A DNA stretch of 64,000 nucleotides from Muriicola sp. Z0-33 (GTDB taxonomy: Bacteria > Bacteroidota > Bacteroidia > Flavobacteriales > Flavobacteriaceae), in the NCBI RefSeq assembly GCF_026126425.1, contig NZ_JAFMPW010000012.1:1-64000 (forward strand), given 5' to 3'. This document shows positions 16,407 to 25,398 of the stretch, one piece after another. Numbering within the stretch: the first letter of the stretch is position 1; each line of letters begins with the position of its first letter. The position numbers and the translations under genes were made by a program. The notes under the pieces are model-generated. The model did not search any database and was not told where the DNA came from. It saw only the letters and a program-made list of their open reading frames with translations.

Positions 16407-17027
16407 TTAAGTGTATAACGAAATTGCCCAGGCCGTATAGAACCAGGCCAATCCGGCCCAGCTTATTGGATGAATTCTTCTTAATGTTTGCCAATCATAG
16501 ATAAAGAATGAAGCAAAAAAAGTATGCCATACCAGAACATAGAAAAGCTCCCAATTGTCTACCAGAAACACCTCAGAAACCCTACCTATTATGGGTTCTA
16601 TAGGCAATACTATAGCCCAGAAAACAAACCTTTTATGTTTTGTGGCATTTTTTCTGTGTAAATATGCCAACAAGATAAAAGTAGCAAAACTTAGCATGAG
16701 CAGCCTGTTGGCCTTTACAAAGGGTTCCATAGCTTCCCATCCCTTGAATATTGCTATAAAAATATAGAGAGTGCTCACAAAGACAGCTATTGCCAGAATA
16801 AAACCAACCCTTCCCCATTTCATATGAGCATTAATCTTTTTTCTAAGAATGAAATAGGACTGGGCCAAAAATGTCCCAAACCACGCAAACATCAATAATC
16901 CATGGATAATAAACTTTGGGTCACTGTTGCTTTCCTGGCCGATATCGGTAATTAAATTATCTGAGAATGCGATGAAGGAAAGAATTAGAAGTAAGGAACT
17001 CACAACGGTGAAGTAATATTTCTTCAT
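16407..17027 (-). CDS. Integral membrane protein, possibly DUF2306-like
   Basis: The 206-residue protein has about six hydrophobic helices (about 5-22, 42-61, 74-95, 108-124, 135-150, 160-200). His43 in the second helix (FIIHGLLMFAWFGTF) and the HAHM-like NAHMKWGRVG segment between helices resemble the haem-binding pattern of DUF2306-type proteins. A function in cofactor binding is inference only. No signal peptide is cut. It lies just downstream of the oxidoreductase gene on the same strand (45-base gap), so the two may share a transcript. Confidence 0.7.
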   Translation of the reverse strand: MKKYYFTVVSSLLLILSFIAFSDNLITDIGQESNSDPKFIIHGLLMFAWFGTFLAQSYFILRKKINAHMKWGRVGFILAIAVFVSTLYIFIAIFKGWEAMEPFVKANRLLMLSFATFILLAYLHRKNATKHKRFVFWAIVLPIEPIIGRVSEVFLVDNWELFYVLVWHTFFASFFIYDWQTLRRIHPISWAGLAWFYTAWAISLYT

Positions 17028-17072
17028 TCCTTAAATTATTAATGTAGTCCAAAGTGGGTCCCCATAACAAGC

Positions 17073-18419
17073 CTATTTAGGTAATTCCCATCCATTGTGA
17101 TAGCTAGCTTCTGTAATTTTATTGGCCGCAGCATCTGTAAATTTGCCCTTTTCCTGATCCCAATAAACTCTGTTCCCGGTTTTGTAGGCTACATTGCCCA
17201 TATGAGAAACCAGGGCCGTTTCATAACCCACTTTTATCGGGGCATTTAGCTGGGAGGCATCCCGGCTTTTAACCGCTTCGATAAAATTAACCGTATGCAG
17301 ATCTAAACCGCTACCCTTGTTCTGCTGTATCGGCAACCTTTCCATCTTGGGTATCCCGTCTTTTCCCCAGCCCTGAAATTCCTTTTCCGGAATTACCTCC
17401 CATCCACCTCTGTCTAACACAAGGGTTCCGTTATTACCAATAAACGCAATCCCGTGATTACGTCCGTAATTACCTCCATCTATCCCGGTTGCGTGTTCCC
17501 ATAAAATGGAAAAGTCATCATATTCAAAAACCGTTTGTAGTGTATCAGGAGTTTCGGAGGCATCTTCGGGGTAGGCAAATTTGCCCCCAATAGCCATAAC
17601 AGATTTAGGAGTACCCGCTTTCATACCATAAAGGGCATAATCTATCAGGTGTACGCCCCAATCTGTCATTAGCCCGCCCGCATAGTCCCAAAACCATCGG
17701 AAATTAAAATGAAATCTATTTTGGTTAAAAGGCCGCATAGGTGCCGGACCAAGCCACATGGCATAGTCAACGCCCTCCGGACTGGCCGTATCTGCCAATA
17801 TAGGTACGGGTTTCATCCATCCCTGGTACGCCCATGCCTTAGCCAACCTGATTTCTCCCAACTGACCCGAATGCACAAAATTAATAGCATCTACAAAATG
17901 CGGCTGGCTCCTCTGCCATTGGCCAATCTGTACCATACGATCACTGGCATTAACAGCATTGAACATAAGATTACATTCCTGAATGGAATTGGCAATGGGT
18001 TTTTCGCAGTATACATCTTTCCCTGCTTTGATGGCGTCTGTCAGTTGTAAACAATGCCAGTGGTCCGGGGTACCAATTACCACCACATCAATATCCTTAT
18101 TCTCCAGTAATTTCCTGTAGTCATTATACCATTTAGGCTTTTTGATCCCCGCTTTTTCTAATTCAGCGGTACGGCGCTCCAATACTTTTTTATCTACATC
18201 ACACAAGGCTACTACACTAACTTCACTTATTTTAAGCAAGGAAACAAGATCGGAAAAGCCCATTCCATTGCATCCTATCAGGCCTACGTTTATACGGTCA
18301 TTAGGGCCTACCTTTTTTCGAAGTACAGCCAGCAGCTCTGTCGGGAATAAAAAGCTGGCTCCTGTACCCATAATAGCAAGGGAACTGTGTTTTAAAAATT
18401 TTCTTCTGGATCTGCTCAT
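17073..18419 (-). CDS. Gfo/Idh/MocA-family oxidoreductase with Tat signal
   Basis: The 448-residue protein starts with a twin-arginine signal (SRRKFLKHSS, then a hydrophobic stretch to about 32), so it is folded with its cofactor before export. The Rossmann domain (about 40-165) includes VGLIGCNGMG, ALCDVDKKVLERR, VVIGTPDHWHCLQLTDAI and GKDVYCEKPIANS with the family's EKP motif (catalytic Lys). The C-terminal domain (about 170-440) has WFWDYAGGLMTDWGVHLIDY, where the His is typical of the active site. Bacteroidota carry many such enzymes, some acting as NAD-dependent glycosidases. The sugar here is unknown. Confidence 0.9.
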   Translation of the reverse strand: MSRSRRKFLKHSSLAIMGTGASFLFPTELLAVLRKKVGPNDRINVGLIGCNGMGFSDLVSLLKISEVSVVALCDVDKKVLERRTAELEKAGIKKPKWYNDYRKLLENKDIDVVVIGTPDHWHCLQLTDAIKAGKDVYCEKPIANSIQECNLMFNAVNASDRMVQIGQWQRSQPHFVDAINFVHSGQLGEIRLAKAWAYQGWMKPVPILADTASPEGVDYAMWLGPAPMRPFNQNRFHFNFRWFWDYAGGLMTDWGVHLIDYALYGMKAGTPKSVMAIGGKFAYPEDASETPDTLQTVFEYDDFSILWEHATGIDGGNYGRNHGIAFIGNNGTLVLDRGGWEVIPEKEFQGWGKDGIPKMERLPIQQNKGSGLDLHTVNFIEAVKSRDASQLNAPIKVGYETALVSHMGNVAYKTGNRVYWDQEKGKFTDAAANKITEASYHNGWELPK

Positions 18420-18470
18420 AATTACGCCTTTTTATAGAGAGTTAATATACGTATTTATGACAATGGTATA

Positions 18471-18497
18471 AAAAAAAACACCGGTTAAACCGGCGTT
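18471..18497 (-). terminator. Terminator after yajC
   Basis: CCGGT-TAA-ACCGG stem at 18481-18493, followed on the minus strand by a run of eight or more T residues. It lies 24 bases after the yajC stop. Confidence 0.85.
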
Positions 18498-18520
18498 TTA
18501 TTATTTAGGTATAAGCTGTA

Positions 18521-18808
18521 CTATTTCTCCTTGGGAGCATTTAACTTCCTGCTCATTTCCATGGAGATCGCTGAACGGTCAAATTTAAGTCTGCCCGCCA
18601 TAGTCTCTATGATACAAGATAAGTCTTTGTCGTTCAGATCAATTATTTTCCCGTGTAAACCACTTTTGGTTATTACTTTATCTCCTTTTTTAAGTGCCGC
18701 AGCAAATTTCTTTTCATCTTTCTGACGTTTCATTTGAGGGCGTATCATAAAGAAGTACGCCACTGCAAATATCAAGATCATAGGAAGAAACTGTCCTATA
18801 TCGTTCAT
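18521..18808 (-). CDS. yajC: Preprotein translocase subunit YajC
   Basis: A 95-residue accessory subunit of the SecDF-YajC complex in the inner membrane. The single N-terminal helix (about 6-22, LPMILIFAVAYFFMIRPQ) ends in the IRPQMKRQK motif of the family. The soluble domain follows, with GDKVITKSGLHGKIIDL. It ends the group nusB-DUF1573-yajC (gaps of 47 and 21 bases), an order that is common in flavobacteria. Confidence 0.95.
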   Translation of the reverse strand: MNDIGQFLPMILIFAVAYFFMIRPQMKRQKDEKKFAAALKKGDKVITKSGLHGKIIDLNDKDLSCIIETMAGRLKFDRSAISMEMSRKLNAPKEK

Positions 18809-18829
18809 AGTGTTCTGTGTCTTTGGTTA

Positions 18830-19312
18830 TTACTTTACCGGCCCTATCGCAGCGGTACTTGCTCCAGTTTTTGGATTTACAAATGCCTTAATCCTGAGAA
18901 TCTCAGAACCTTTTTCAGTATTGGCGCTAACCGTTATACTTTTGGTCACCTGATTTTGACCGGAACCGTTAAATTTCACCAAAAGTTCTCCTGATTCTCC
19001 GGGAGCAATTGGCGTATTTTTGGGATATTCCGGCACCGTACAACCACAGCTACTGGTTGCATTTGTAATTATTAGTGGTGCATTACCTGTATTGGTAAAC
19101 TTAAATTTGGTTTCTTGAGCAGCACCTTGTTCTATAGTACCAAAATCGTGTTCGGCCTTATCAAAACTCATCACTGGCAGATTCTTGGCTGCAACATCTC
19201 TTTCGGCCGCCACCTCAACATTGGCAGCATTTATTTTGTTAGAAGCCTTCTCTTTACAGGAAACTAACGAAACGATAGCTACCAGACTTAAACCTAAAAC
19301 TATTCTTCTCAT
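18830..19312 (-). CDS. DUF1573 lipoprotein
   Basis: The 160-residue protein has a lipoprotein signal (LVSC, Cys19) and a DUF1573 Ig-like domain at about 48-145: MSFDKAEHDFGTIEQGA, KFKFTNTGNAPLIITNATSSCGCTVPEYP and GESGELLVKFNGSG. The CGC motif and FxFxNxG pattern define the family. It is periplasmic or surface-exposed and of unknown role. It lies between nusB and yajC on the same strand and probably shares their message. Confidence 0.93.
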   Translation of the reverse strand: MRRIVLGLSLVAIVSLVSCKEKASNKINAANVEVAAERDVAAKNLPVMSFDKAEHDFGTIEQGAAQETKFKFTNTGNAPLIITNATSSCGCTVPEYPKNTPIAPGESGELLVKFNGSGQNQVTKSITVSANTEKGSEILRIKAFVNPKTGASTAAIGPVK

Positions 19313-19359
19313 TTTTGATTGTTTTATCTATTTAAACGGCAAAATTAAGGAATAATTAT

Positions 19360-20307
19360 TTACAATAGGCCGCGACCTGATTTTTTAAGTTTTCCTTCAC
19401 TCTTGTATTCGCGTACTAATTTGTCCAGAATACCATTGATAAAAATACTGCTTTTGGGGGTAGAATATTCCTTGGCAATCTCTAAATATTCATTTATTGT
19501 TACCCTTTCCGGGATAGATGAAAAGTTAAGCAATTCACAAATTGCCATCTTCAATAATATGGCATCAATATCTGCAATACGGTCCTTATCCCAATTGGGG
19601 GTTTTACCCTCTATCTCCTTCACCAATTCAGCATTATTCAGCAAGGTTTTAGTAAGCAGTTTTTTAGCAAATTCCAGATCATCCTTATCCTTTAACAATC
19701 TGGGTACATAAAATGACGAAGATTGCTTTTCCCTGGCTTTTTTAAATTGCTTTAGGATAAAGGTATTTACCAGCGGTATATCATCTACCCAGGTAAGTTT
19801 ATCATCCTCAAAATACTCATAGATCTTGTCGTTAGGAGCAATGACTTCCTTAAAGAGGTCTTCCAGCAGCTCCCTGTCCTCCTCAAAGGAGCTTTGGGCA
19901 CTGGACATGTATTTGTCATAAAGGCTGCTTTCAACGATTTCCTTATATACAATTTTGACATACTCCTCGTTCAGGTACCAGTTGTTGAGTTTGCGCTTGT
20001 TTAACTCATTTTCCAAAAGTTCGTTCCGGACGATTTGCAGCAAAGCTTTGTTGTTCAAAAATTTCTCCTGATCGGGGTATTTGTCAGCCGCGGTAGACAT
20101 GTATTTTGTTGAAGCATGGGATACATGTTTCCCGGCCATTTTATGCAATTCTTTTAAAAGACTAAGAATCAGCAGATATAAAGTAAAAGTATTATCGATA
20201 CTCACCTTTAAAAATTTCTCCTGCTTTTCCAGTGAATTATCAGCAGACTGGGTCAGGGCATAAATGCATTGCATAACTTTTACCCTAATTTGTCTTCTTG
20301 TTAGCAT
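19360..20307 (-). CDS. nusB: Transcription antitermination factor NusB (long flavobacterial form)
   Basis: NusB binds the boxA element of rRNA leaders with NusE and prevents early termination. The C-terminal part (about 205-300) is the NusB domain: DKDRIADIDAILLKMAICE, IPERVTINEYLEIAKEYSTPKSSIFINGILDKL. The first MLTRRQIRVKVMQCIYAL also matches the NusB start. At 315 residues it is about twice the length of the E. coli protein; the extra middle helices (about 70-200) are usual in Bacteroidota. It heads the nusB-DUF1573-yajC group. Confidence 0.95.
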   Translation of the reverse strand: MLTRRQIRVKVMQCIYALTQSADNSLEKQEKFLKVSIDNTFTLYLLILSLLKELHKMAGKHVSHASTKYMSTAADKYPDQEKFLNNKALLQIVRNELLENELNKRKLNNWYLNEEYVKIVYKEIVESSLYDKYMSSAQSSFEEDRELLEDLFKEVIAPNDKIYEYFEDDKLTWVDDIPLVNTFILKQFKKAREKQSSSFYVPRLLKDKDDLEFAKKLLTKTLLNNAELVKEIEGKTPNWDKDRIADIDAILLKMAICELLNFSSIPERVTINEYLEIAKEYSTPKSSIFINGILDKLVREYKSEGKLKKSGRGLL

Positions 20308-20435
20308 TTAAAAGAACTTTATTTTTGATTGCATCTTAATGAGCTGCAAAAATAACAATCTATTTTTAAACCTCCAGCATTAATTAAATACGTTATCTTA
20401 TAAGTTTTATAACATTTCCTTTGTTACCAATCTGC

Positions 20436-20443
20436 TATCTTTG
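20436..20443 (+). promoter_or_regulatory. Likely -7 box of the ABC exporter gene
   Basis: TATCTTTG fits the Bacteroidota TAnnTTTG box and lies 43 bases before the ATG at 20487. A TTTG upstream (20420) is closer than usual, so the -33 element is unclear. Confidence 0.5.
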
Positions 20444-20486
20444 GCAAATTGTTTAATACACCATATCCGCTTAGCCAGCCAACTAC

Positions 20487-22241
20487 ATGAAGGAGCTTAA
20501 ACATCTCAATAAATATTTCAGGAAATATTGGTCTAAATTACTGGTGGGTATTGTAATTACCATCATTGCCCGCATTTTTCAGCTGGTTATGCCCTCTTAC
20601 GTTAAAAAGTCTATCGAGGTAGTAGAAAACTTTGTGGCGAATACCATTGACGAATCGGTTGCCAGATCGCTCCTCACAGAATATATTCTGATCATCGTAG
20701 GTGCAGCTTTGCTTTCCGGATTTTTTACATTTCTGATGAGGCAGACGATCATCAATGTATCCAGATATATAGAATACGACCTTAAAAATGAGGTATTTGA
20801 TCATTATCAATTCCTGAGTCTGAACTTTTACAAGAAAAACAGAACAGGGGATCTTATGAACCGTATTAGTGAAGATGTAAGTCAGGTACGCCTGTATGCC
20901 GGCCCGGCTATAATGTATGGGATTCAGACTTTAACCCTATTTATCTGTTTAATTCCCCTTATGTTTATAAAGGCCCCAACAATTGCCTTCTATTCATTAC
21001 TTCCATTGCCTATTCTCTCTGTGCTTATCTACCAGATCAGCAGGATTATCCATAAACGAAGTACAAGGGTCCAGGAATACCTTTCTACCCTGTCTACCTT
21101 TGCACAGGAATCTTTTTCGGGCGTTTCCGTGATAAAGGCTTATAGTCTGGAACCTCAATTAAATGAAGAAGTGAAGGTGCTGGCCATAGAAGGAAAAGAT
21201 AAAAGTATGGACCTGGCCAAGGTTAATGCCTGGTTTTTTCCTTTGATGATCTTGCTTATTGGTATCAGCAATATTTTTGTGATATATGTAGGGGGCAAAC
21301 AATATATAGATGGCGAAATAGCCTCAGTAGGGACCATAGCCGAGTTTATCCTTTATGTAAATATGCTGACATGGCCAGTGGCGATTGTAGGTTGGCTTAC
21401 CTCTATTGTACAACGGGCAGAAGCTTCTCAAAAAAGAATAAATGAATTTTTAAAAGAAGCACCTTCAATCCAGAATACGGTTGTCCGCCCTACCCCTATT
21501 AAAGGTGAAATTGAATTTAAAAATGTAACCTTTACCTATGAAGACACACTGATTACGGCATTAAAAGATATTTCCTTTACGATTAAAGAAGGGGAAACAA
21601 TAGCATTTATAGGGAAAACCGGATCTGGAAAATCTACTATCCTGGACCTGGTAGCAAGGCTCTATGATGTAAGTTCCGGTACTATTTTAATAGATGGCAC
21701 CCCTATTAACGAGTTAAACATAAACAGTTTACGCTCTTCCATCGGAGCAGTCCCCCAGGATGCCTTTTTATTCTCCGATACCATAAAGAACAATATCAAA
21801 TTTGGGAAAGAAGATGCCACAGATGAAGAGATTTTCACGGTTGCCAAGATGGCGGTGGTGCATGACAATATTCTTGGTTTTGCCAACCAATACAATACTA
21901 TTTTGGGAGAAAGGGGGATCACCCTAAGCGGGGGTCAGAAACAACGGGTATCTATTGCGAGAGCGCTGTTGAAAGACCCTGAGATTTACCTGTTTGATGA
22001 TTGTTTATCTGCCGTGGATACCGAAACGGAAGAGGCCATTTTGAACAATTTAAAAAAGGCCTCCAGAAACAGAACTACGCTGATTGTGAGCCATAGAGTT
22101 TCTTCAGCTAAAAACGCCGATAAGATCATAGTATTACAGGACGGAGCCATTTTACAAGAAGGCACTCATGATAGTTTACTAGCCAAGGGAGGCTACTACA
22201 AGGACCTCTACCAACACCAGCTGTCCGAGAAAGAAAACTAG
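20487..22241 (+). CDS. ABC exporter, fused membrane and ATPase domains (MsbA/LmrA type)
   Basis: The 584-residue half-transporter has six membrane helices in residues of about 15-320 and a nucleotide-binding domain at about 340-578. Visible motifs are Walker A GKTGSGKST, Q-loop VPQDAFLFSD, signature LSGGQKQR, Walker B EIYLFDDCLSAVD (an Asp stands where the catalytic Glu usually is) and the switch His in VSHRVSSA. The DD pair in place of DE would lower or alter ATP hydrolysis in a homodimer. Substrates of such exporters include lipids and drugs; none can be named here. The PUR-type gene follows at 78 bases. Confidence 0.92.
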   Translation: MKELKHLNKYFRKYWSKLLVGIVITIIARIFQLVMPSYVKKSIEVVENFVANTIDESVARSLLTEYILIIVGAALLSGFFTFLMRQTIINVSRYIEYDLKNEVFDHYQFLSLNFYKKNRTGDLMNRISEDVSQVRLYAGPAIMYGIQTLTLFICLIPLMFIKAPTIAFYSLLPLPILSVLIYQISRIIHKRSTRVQEYLSTLSTFAQESFSGVSVIKAYSLEPQLNEEVKVLAIEGKDKSMDLAKVNAWFFPLMILLIGISNIFVIYVGGKQYIDGEIASVGTIAEFILYVNMLTWPVAIVGWLTSIVQRAEASQKRINEFLKEAPSIQNTVVRPTPIKGEIEFKNVTFTYEDTLITALKDISFTIKEGETIAFIGKTGSGKSTILDLVARLYDVSSGTILIDGTPINELNINSLRSSIGAVPQDAFLFSDTIKNNIKFGKEDATDEEIFTVAKMAVVHDNILGFANQYNTILGERGITLSGGQKQRVSIARALLKDPEIYLFDDCLSAVDTETEEAILNNLKKASRNRTTLIVSHRVSSAKNADKIIVLQDGAILQEGTHDSLLAKGGYYKDLYQHQLSEKEN

Positions 22242-22318
22242 AAAAATGTTGCTTCCTTAGCTTTTTTTTTACACTTTTGATAAGAAGTTATACACTAATC
22301 TTAACTATTATTAATAAA

Positions 22319-22690
22319 ATGGCCGATAAAGATTTAATGGATCAGGAAGAGATATTCTCCAAGGTTTTAAGAGCCGGAAGGAGAACTTATTTTTTTGATG
22401 TCAGAAGCACAAAAGCCGGTGACTATTACCTTACGATTACGGAAAGTAAAAAGTTCACCCACGATGATGGCTCATTTCACTACAAGAAACACAAGATTTA
22501 CCTTTACAAAGAAGACTTCCAGTCTTTTAGGGAAATCATGTCTGAAATGATGGATTATATCATCGATGAAAAAGGTCTGGAAGTTATTTCGGAAAGACAT
22601 CAGTCCGATTTTAAAAAGGAGGAGCCAAGCTCAAACGGAGAAGCAAAATCTACCGATAGTTTTACCGATGTAGATTTCGACGATATTTAA
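22319..22690 (+). CDS. DUF3276 / PUR-family nucleic-acid-binding protein
   Basis: The 123-residue protein starts at MADKDLMDQEEIFSKVLRAG; the frame extends 14 codons upstream, but this start matches the family. The PUR-like domain (about 10-90) includes AGRRTYFFDVRSTKAGDYYLT, the strand ITESKK and the stretch KHKIYLYKEDFQSFREIM. A low-complexity acidic tail (DSFTDVDFDDI) follows. PUR proteins bind single-stranded purine-rich DNA or RNA. The protein is conserved across flavobacteria, its role unknown. It is followed by a clear terminator. Confidence 0.9.
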   Translation: MADKDLMDQEEIFSKVLRAGRRTYFFDVRSTKAGDYYLTITESKKFTHDDGSFHYKKHKIYLYKEDFQSFREIMSEMMDYIIDEKGLEVISERHQSDFKKEEPSSNGEAKSTDSFTDVDFDDI

Positions 22691-22714
22691 TTGTTGTTAC
22701 AATTGTTAATTGAC

Positions 22715-22743
22715 AGGCCTTTGATTTCGAAGGCCTTTTTTTA
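22715..22743 (+). terminator. Terminator of the DUF3276 gene
   Basis: AGGCCTT (22715-22721) pairs with AAGGCCT (22730-22736), followed by seven T residues. Confidence 0.92.
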
Positions 22744-22853
22744 TGCTTATATTTAGCCTTCTAAATGCTAAAATTAGCCTTCAGGTCTCTTGGTCTTAGT
22801 CCGGGGTTTAATTAACTTTAGCACCCTATTGAATTCAAAAAACATTTTATCCG

Positions 22854-25376
22854 ATGAGAAAAATACTCTTGCTATTACTGGGCTTGATGTCACAATTACT
22901 ACTTGCACAAGCAACGGTTGACCTCAACTATTATCTGCCGCAGCACATTACTTATAACCAGGATATTCCTAAACCCTCAGAGATCGTTGGCCATGAAGTA
23001 GGAGAATGGCATATTACCCATGATAAGCTTATGTTTTATATGCAAAGCCTGGCCAAAGCAAGCGACAGGATATCCATAGAAACCAGGGGTCATACTTTTG
23101 AGGGACGACCAATTTTACTACTTACCATCACTTCCCCAAAGAATCACAGCAATCTAGAACAGATACGAAAGGAGCATTTGTCTCTTTCAGAAAGCTCTGG
23201 CAGTTCGGCTAATATCCAATCCATGCCTATAGTAGTTTATCAGGGTTTTTCTATTCATGGCAATGAACCCAGTGGGGCCAATGCGGGTCTTGCTTATGCC
23301 TACTATCTGGCGGCAGCACAAGGTGCAGAAATTGAGGAGGTTTTGGAAAATGCTGTAATTCTGATGGACCCTTCATTTAATCCTGATGGCCTGCAACGAT
23401 TTGCGTATTGGGCAAATACAAACAGGAGCATTCATCTTAATTCTGACAATAATGAGAGAGAATATCACGAAGTATGGCCTGGTGGTCGAACTAATCATTA
23501 TTGGTTTGATATGAACCGCGACTGGCTGCCGGTTCAATTGCCTGAAAGCAGGGCACGTATTAAAACCTTCCACAAATGGCTTCCAAATATTCTGACAGAT
23601 CATCATGAAATGGGCACCAATTCTACTTTCTTTTTTCAACCAGGGGAACCCACCAGAGTGCATCCCCTGACTCCAAAAGTAAATCAGGAACTTACTACGG
23701 AGATTGGCACCTACCACGCGAAGGCCCTCAACAAAATTGGATCGCTCTACTATTCAGAGGAAAATTATGACGACTATTATTACGGCAAAGGTTCAACTTT
23801 TCCAGATGTAAATGGAAGCATAGGCATCCTTTTTGAACAGGGAAGTTCCAGAGGACATATACAGGAAAGCGAAAACGGGACACTTACATTTCCTTTTACC
23901 ATTCGTAATCAGTTCACTGCTGCCCTCTCTACTATTGAAGCTGCAAAAAACATGAGGACTAAGATTCTTGGCTATCAACGCGATTTTTATAGCAGTACAA
24001 GAAATGAAGCCGCTAAAAGCAAGACTAAGGCTATCGTTTTTGGCGACAGTAAGGATGCTGCCAGATCCTGGCATTTAGCTGAAATCTTAAAACGTCAGCA
24101 CATTAAAGTCCATGAACTTGCAGCAGACACCAGACTGGGTAAAAATTCTTATACCAGAGGAAACAGTTATGTCATCCCCATGGATCAGAAGAATCACAGG
24201 ATGATAAAAGCAATGTTCGAGAAACGAACCACGTTTACAGACAGTCTATTTTACGATATCTCTGCCTGGACATTTCCACTGGCATTTAATGTTGATTATT
24301 CAGAGACATCTTCTCTTGCAAATGCAGGTGCGGAAATAGATAATCTAAAGCCATTGGAAGGCAATGTGAGCCAAATGAGTAACTATGCCTACCTGTTCGA
24401 ATGGCATGAATATTATAGTCCTGCAGCACTTAATAAAATAGTGGAAAATGGTTTACGGGCTAAGGTGGCCAAAAGCCGGTTTTCATTAGATGGCATTTCT
24501 TATGATTATGGCACCATAATGATACCGGTGCAAAACCAGAAAATGGATGCTGCATCACTATACAATTTTTTGAAGGAAATTGCCAGGGAAAACAATCTTC
24601 AGATAAAAGGAGTAAATACCGGGCTAACCAAAGGCATAGATTTAGGGAGTAATGAATTTGATCCGATTAAAAAGCAAAAAGTGGCCCTGCTTGTTGGAAA
24701 GGGAGTACGTTCTTATGATGCGGGTGAAATTTGGCACCTGTTCGATACCCGTTACAATATGAAGATCACAAAAATAGATACGGATTACTTTAAAAACACG
24801 GATATAAGTCAGTATACAGACATCATATTACCCAGTACAGGGCAAGCCAGCCTGGATAAGAGGGCGGCTGGGAAACTCAAAGAATGGGTCAAAGAAGGAG
24901 GAACTTTAATTGGTTATCGGGCCATAGCCAATTGGTTTGAAAAAAACGAATTCATGAAATTGAAATTTAAAAAAGATACCCTGGTTGCCAGAGATATCAG
25001 TTTTGAAGAGCGGGGAGATTTCACAGGGGCGCAGGTCACCGGAGGAGCTATTTTTGAAGCGCGCCAGGACAGGTCTCACCCTATCAATTTTGGCTATAAG
25101 AATGATAGAATTGCGTTGTTCAGAAATACAAATATTTATATAGAACCGGATAAGAACAGCTACAATAACCCTATACAGTATACCGCAAATCCATTGCAAA
25201 GTGGATATATTTCGGAGGAGAACCTGGCGATGCTAAAGAACAGTGTTCCTTTCCGGGTTCGCCGAATGGGCAAAGGAAGGGTAATACTATTTACAGACAA
25301 CACCAATTTCAGGGCATTCTGGTACGGCACCAACAAATTACTTATGAATGCCATCTTCTTTGGGCAGATGATGTAA
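22854..25376 (+). CDS. Secreted M14-family zinc carboxypeptidase with a C-terminal amidotransferase-like domain
   Basis: The 840-residue protein has a signal peptide (about 1-18). The M14 domain at about 45-360 has the zinc ligands in GFSIHGNEPSG (His, Glu) and the later His in LTDHHEMGTNS, plus PSFNPDGLQRFAYW and FDMNRDWLP of the substrate site. Its glutamate base should be in GILFEQGSSRG. From about residue 600 a Rossmann-like segment (KVALLVGKGVRSYDAGEIWHL and later IILPSTGQASLD) resembles the class I glutamine amidotransferase/ThuA-like fold, and may bind cell-wall or sugar material. Targets may be peptides or peptidoglycan. It stands alone. Confidence 0.9.
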   Translation: MRKILLLLLGLMSQLLLAQATVDLNYYLPQHITYNQDIPKPSEIVGHEVGEWHITHDKLMFYMQSLAKASDRISIETRGHTFEGRPILLLTITSPKNHSNLEQIRKEHLSLSESSGSSANIQSMPIVVYQGFSIHGNEPSGANAGLAYAYYLAAAQGAEIEEVLENAVILMDPSFNPDGLQRFAYWANTNRSIHLNSDNNEREYHEVWPGGRTNHYWFDMNRDWLPVQLPESRARIKTFHKWLPNILTDHHEMGTNSTFFFQPGEPTRVHPLTPKVNQELTTEIGTYHAKALNKIGSLYYSEENYDDYYYGKGSTFPDVNGSIGILFEQGSSRGHIQESENGTLTFPFTIRNQFTAALSTIEAAKNMRTKILGYQRDFYSSTRNEAAKSKTKAIVFGDSKDAARSWHLAEILKRQHIKVHELAADTRLGKNSYTRGNSYVIPMDQKNHRMIKAMFEKRTTFTDSLFYDISAWTFPLAFNVDYSETSSLANAGAEIDNLKPLEGNVSQMSNYAYLFEWHEYYSPAALNKIVENGLRAKVAKSRFSLDGISYDYGTIMIPVQNQKMDAASLYNFLKEIARENNLQIKGVNTGLTKGIDLGSNEFDPIKKQKVALLVGKGVRSYDAGEIWHLFDTRYNMKITKIDTDYFKNTDISQYTDIILPSTGQASLDKRAAGKLKEWVKEGGTLIGYRAIANWFEKNEFMKLKFKKDTLVARDISFEERGDFTGAQVTGGAIFEARQDRSHPINFGYKNDRIALFRNTNIYIEPDKNSYNNPIQYTANPLQSGYISEENLAMLKNSVPFRVRRMGKGRVILFTDNTNFRAFWYGTNKLLMNAIFFGQMM

Positions 25377-25398
25377 GCGCCAAATGTTGCGATTGTAT

